A stretch of 64,000 bases of DNA from Microvirga lotononidis (GTDB lineage: Bacteria; Pseudomonadota; Alphaproteobacteria; Rhizobiales; Beijerinckiaceae), in assembly GCF_034627025.1 (NCBI RefSeq), contig NZ_CP141050.1:806001-870000 (forward strand). The letters are read 5' to 3'. The first letter of the stretch is position 1; every line of letters begins with the position of its first letter. The position numbers and the translations under genes were made by a program. Under the pieces are notes generated by a model. The model made no database searches. It worked only from the letters and a program-made list of their open reading frames with translations, and was not told the origin of the DNA. Positions 61,203 through 64,000 of the stretch are shown here, piece after piece.

Positions 61203-61599
61203 GGTTTTCCAACGCAATAAGCCAAGCGGCGTCGTCCGGAGAGCATCTCGTGTAGGATCCCATGGGGCCTCTCGGCCAATTCAATTTCCGGCAGAAGTGA
61301 TACCGGACTTGCATAGGAGGTCGACGCGGAGGCCGGCAATGCAAAGGATGCATAAGGCATGCCATTTTCCGAATTTGTCAGGCAAAACCTGGGCCGTATA
61401 GGTTCTTGCTCAGGCGGAGGGGCTCCGAAGACTGAGCGCATTCGAAACCGCATGGTTCTCAATGCAACACTAGCACAGGATTTCGGAGCGACCTGAAGCA
61501 CTCAGAAACGCGAAGGGCTGCCAATCCGCGACCGCCGGTTGCGAGTGGCAGTAAGAATGGCCTGGAAGGCCGGACCCTTCTCAACAGAGGTGATACGGG
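61203..61599. other. Divergent spacer with shared operator copy B
   Basis: About 400 bp between the M19 dipeptidase and the second binding-protein gene. It holds the operator at 61334-61377; nothing else is clear. Confidence 0.55.
61334..61377. promoter_or_regulatory. Shared inverted-repeat operator, copy B (second transporter)
   Basis: The plus strand reads ATGCA-AAGGA-TGCAT (61339-61353), then GGCATGCCATTTTC and GAATTTG, the inverse complement of the block at 58949-58994. The inverted arms are identical; the flanks are highly similar. Confidence 0.7.
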
Positions 61600-63198
61600 A
61601 TGCTTAATCGGCGCACATTTCTCGCAAGTTCCGCAGCTGCATCGTTCTTCAGCTATGGGGGTCTGTCGGCGGCCTTCGCTGACACGCCCAAGGATATCCT
61701 CGTCGTGGCACAGCAGCTCGACAACATGACGAGCCTCGATCCACACGAGAGCTTCGAGGCGGTGGGAAGCGAAATCAGCAGCAATTGCTACCAGAAGCTG
61801 ATCAAGGCCAACCTGGACAAGCCGTCCGAGGTCGTGGGCGATCTGGCGGAATCCTGGGAAACAGGCGCCGACGGCAAGACCGTCACCTTCCGGCTGCGCA
61901 AGGATGCGAAATTCGCCAGCGGCCAGCCCGTCACGGCAGAGGACGCGGCCTTCTCTCTGCAGCGCGCTGTGATCCTGAACAAAGGTCCGGCCTTTATCAT
62001 CAACCAGTTCGGATTTACGAAGGAGAATGCGGCGGAGCGCATCAAGGCCAAGGACGCCAACACCCTAGTGCTGACGCTGCAGGAGCCCACCTCCCCGTCC
62101 TTCCTGCTTTACTGCCTCTCCGCCAATGTCGGCAGCGTAGTCGAGAAGAAAGTTGCCCTCGAGAAAGCCCAGAGCGACGATCTCGGCAATGGCTGGCTGC
62201 GCCAGAACACCGCCGGCTCCGGCGCGTGGGTGCTGCGCTCCTGGAAGCCGAGCGAGAGCATCATGCTCGACGCCAATCCGAACGGGTCGTATAAAGGCAA
62301 TATCAAGCGTATCATCCTCCGGCACATCGTCGATCCGTCGGCGCAGCTCCTGATGCTGCAGAAGGGCGACGCAGACGTCGCCCGTAATCTGACCACCGAG
62401 CAGCTCCGCACGCTCAAGGGCGATGCCAACTACAACCTCGTTCAGTCGGGCGTGGCGTCTCTGATGGTCATTTCCATGAACCAGATGACTCCCAACCTGG
62501 CGAAGCCGCAAGTCTGGCAGGCGATCAAGTGGGCTCTCGACTACGAGGGCATTCAGAAGAACATCGTTCCCCTGACCCATATCGTGCATCAGACCATGGT
62601 GCCGAAGGGATTCCCGGGCGCCATCGAGGACAAGCCCTATCAGAAGAATGTGGCGAAGGCGAAGGCGCTGCTGGCTGAGGCTGGTCTTACCGACGGCTTC
62701 GAGGTGACCATGGATCACTACTCGGCGCAGCCCTATCCTGACATCGCCCAGACCATCCAGGCGAATCTCGCCGAGATTGGCATCCGCGTGAAGCTGATGG
62801 CATCGGAGAACCGCCAGGTCCTGACCAAAATGCGTGCCCGTCAGCACGAGCTCATCCTGACGGCCTGGGGCTCCGACTACTTCGATCCGAACACCAACGT
62901 GGAGGCGTTCTGCGTCAACACGGATAACGGCGAGAATGCCCTCAATCGCACCCTCGCTTGGCGCTCGTCCTGGCAGGACAAACAGATAACGGATCGCTCC
63001 AACGAGGCTCTGAAGGAGCGTGACCCGGCCAGGCGCATCGCTCTCTACGAGCAGCTCCAGCGCGATCACATGGCCAACAGCCCCTTCGCGATCATGATGC
63101 AAGGGATCACGACGGCGGCCTGCCGCAAGAATATCTCGGGTGTCCGCCTGGGCACGCTCTCGGACACTCATACCTACTCTGGAGCCAGCAAGGCGTGA
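61600..63198 (+). CDS. Peptide ABC transporter substrate-binding protein (family 5), second system
   Basis: The 532-residue exported protein begins MLNRRTFLASSAAASFFSYG, a signal with a twin-arginine pair and short hydrophobic core, so Tat or Sec export is possible. The body is family 5 (VGDLAESWETGADGKTVTFR and AGSGAWVLRSW). It differs clearly from the protein at 55388-56914, so a second peptide specificity is likely. Its stop overlaps the start of the permease gene in GTGA. Confidence 0.92.
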   Translation: MLNRRTFLASSAAASFFSYGGLSAAFADTPKDILVVAQQLDNMTSLDPHESFEAVGSEISSNCYQKLIKANLDKPSEVVGDLAESWETGADGKTVTFRLRKDAKFASGQPVTAEDAAFSLQRAVILNKGPAFIINQFGFTKENAAERIKAKDANTLVLTLQEPTSPSFLLYCLSANVGSVVEKKVALEKAQSDDLGNGWLRQNTAGSGAWVLRSWKPSESIMLDANPNGSYKGNIKRIILRHIVDPSAQLLMLQKGDADVARNLTTEQLRTLKGDANYNLVQSGVASLMVISMNQMTPNLAKPQVWQAIKWALDYEGIQKNIVPLTHIVHQTMVPKGFPGAIEDKPYQKNVAKAKALLAEAGLTDGFEVTMDHYSAQPYPDIAQTIQANLAEIGIRVKLMASENRQVLTKMRARQHELILTAWGSDYFDPNTNVEAFCVNTDNGENALNRTLAWRSSWQDKQITDRSNEALKERDPARRIALYEQLQRDHMANSPFAIMMQGITTAACRKNISGVRLGTLSDTHTYSGASKA

Positions 63199-64000
63199 AT
63201 AAGCGACTCGGTGCACTGGCGGGTCTTCTCGCCAGCGTCTCTCTTACCCTGCTCGGGCTCGTCATCGTCACCTTCCTGATCGGGCGCGTCATGCCCATCG
63301 ACCCGGTTCTCGCCGCGGTCGGGGACAACGCGCCTCAGGAGGTGGTCGAAAGGGCCCGTCAGGAAATGGGTTTCGACCAGCCTCTGCTGCAGCAATTCCT
63401 CGCCTTCGTGGGGCAATTGCTGCATGGAGATCTCGGCCGTTCGATCCTGACGAAAAATCCCGTCACCAGTGACATCGCCCGATATTTCCCAGCGACCCTG
63501 GAGCTTGCTACGGCGGCGATCATCGTCGCGGCCCTGATCGGGATTCCCCTGGGCGTATGGGCCGCAGTCCGGCAAGGCACCTGGATCGACCAGACGATCC
63601 GGGTCGTCTGTCTAGCTGGCCACTCGGTGCCAGTCTTCGTCTTGGCTCTCATATGTCTGCTCGTCTTCTACGCGGTCCTCGGAATCGCACCGGGCCCCGG
63701 ACGACAGGACATCATCTTCCAGGACATGGTCCCGCATGTGACGGGACTTCTGACCATCGATACCCTGATCGCCGGCGACTGGGATGCGTTCTGGGATGCA
63801 TTGGCGCATATGGTGCAGCCCGTCTGCATCCTGGCCTATTTCAGCATGGCCTACATCACCCGGATGACGCGCGCCTTCATGCTCGATGCCCTGCATGGGG
63901 AATATGTCATTACCGCGCGCGCCAAAGGCCTTTCGCCGGCGACTGTGATCTGGCGCCACGCCTTTCCGAATGTCGGAGTGCAGCTCGTGACCGTGCTCGC
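63195..64000 (+). CDS. Peptide ABC transporter permease (DppB type), 3' end beyond window
   Basis: The GTG at 63195 overlaps the stop of the binding-protein gene. The protein begins MNKRLGALAGLLASVSLTLL, and shows IGRVMPIDPVLAAVG and the EAA loop YVITARAKGLSPATVIWRHA before the window ends. It is the first permease of the second peptide importer; dppC- and ATPase-like genes should follow. About 268 codons are present. Confidence 0.92.
   Translation, partial: MNKRLGALAGLLASVSLTLLGLVIVTFLIGRVMPIDPVLAAVGDNAPQEVVERARQEMGFDQPLLQQFLAFVGQLLHGDLGRSILTKNPVTSDIARYFPATLELATAAIIVAALIGIPLGVWAAVRQGTWIDQTIRVVCLAGHSVPVFVLALICLLVFYAVLGIAPGPGRQDIIFQDMVPHVTGLLTIDTLIAGDWDAFWDALAHMVQPVCILAYFSMAYITRMTRAFMLDALHGEYVITARAKGLSPATVIWRHAFPNVGVQLVTVL

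Noticed and set aside
58960..61360. GG-N10-GC spacing in the shared peptide-operon block, like a sigma-54 promoter
   Set aside because: It fits on one strand only, and for the copy at 58.9 kb the promoter would read away from the transporter into the antisense strand of asparaginase. The inverted repeat is the better explanation.
62065..63216. 383-codon minus-strand frame opposite the second binding-protein gene
   Set aside because: Antisense shadow with biased composition.
1..64000. rRNA, tRNA or replication origin
   Set aside because: I looked for conserved rRNA/tRNA segments and for clustered DnaA boxes or iterons and saw none, but this was by eye only.

Overview
The window looks like an accessory-rich stretch of an alphaproteobacterial chromosome or large plasmid, most likely from the Hyphomicrobiales (Microvirga/Methylobacterium-like). 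This is inferred from the high GC content and from families typical of that group: IalB-type and YadA-type surface proteins, HWE-family histidine kinase, CarD, DUF1254, DUF6481- and DUF6894-type small proteins, a rhizobial-type asparaginase, and many orphan sensors and regulators. I saw no rRNA, tRNA or CRISPR array.

Layout. 1-3.3 kb: a minus-strand surface set (trimeric autotransporter adhesin, IalB-like protein, and a metzincin metallopeptidase cut by the window edge). 3.4-8.3 kb: small unknown genes, a winged-helix regulator, an SSB-like protein, an apparently intact IS110-family element and a truncated outer-membrane gene. 8.4-18.6 kb: an envelope and signalling cluster (outer-membrane barrel, small exported protein, DUF1254/DUF1214 protein, TPR/TolB-like regulator, AraC regulator, exported protein, membrane adenylate/guanylate cyclase, lipoprotein, channel-like protein). 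A repeated GTAACCTAC-type box lies before several of these genes. 19-27.3 kb: small stress-type genes, two nearly identical cspA copies in inverted orientation, a methyltransferase-like protein, an orphan ParD-like protein overlapping a hybrid histidine kinase, and CarD. 27.3-34.2 kb: an IS110 remnant, a stand-alone CheB domain, OtsA, a decayed response regulator, an HWE kinase and a CHASE3-GAF-GGDEF cyclase. 34.5-44.7 kb: catabolic and detoxification enzymes (PhzF-like, alpha/beta hydrolase, two SDR-type oxidoreductases, cysteine hydrolase, aldehyde dehydrogenase), most next to their own regulator. 44.7-52.6 kb: a gene-poor zone of decay and duplication (short inverted-repeat element, fragments of a small gene family, a short RTX protein, a tandem-repeat glycine-rich protein, duplicated alpha-CTD-like genes, an IS6 element with a mutated catalytic residue, a broken WGR gene). 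52.7-64 kb: a peptide-use cluster (M55 D-aminopeptidase, complete Dpp-type ABC transporter, asparaginase, M19 dipeptidase and the start of a second peptide transporter).

How parts work together. The peptide cluster would import peptides and hydrolyse peptides, D-amino-acid peptides and asparagine inside the cell; both transporter promoters share an inverted repeat ATGCA-N5-TGCAT. In the 9-18 kb cluster, tandem boxes near the TPR/TolB regulator suggest one local regulon. Three copies of a roughly 95-bp non-coding repeat, the inverted csp copies and several recent frameshifts show a plastic region.
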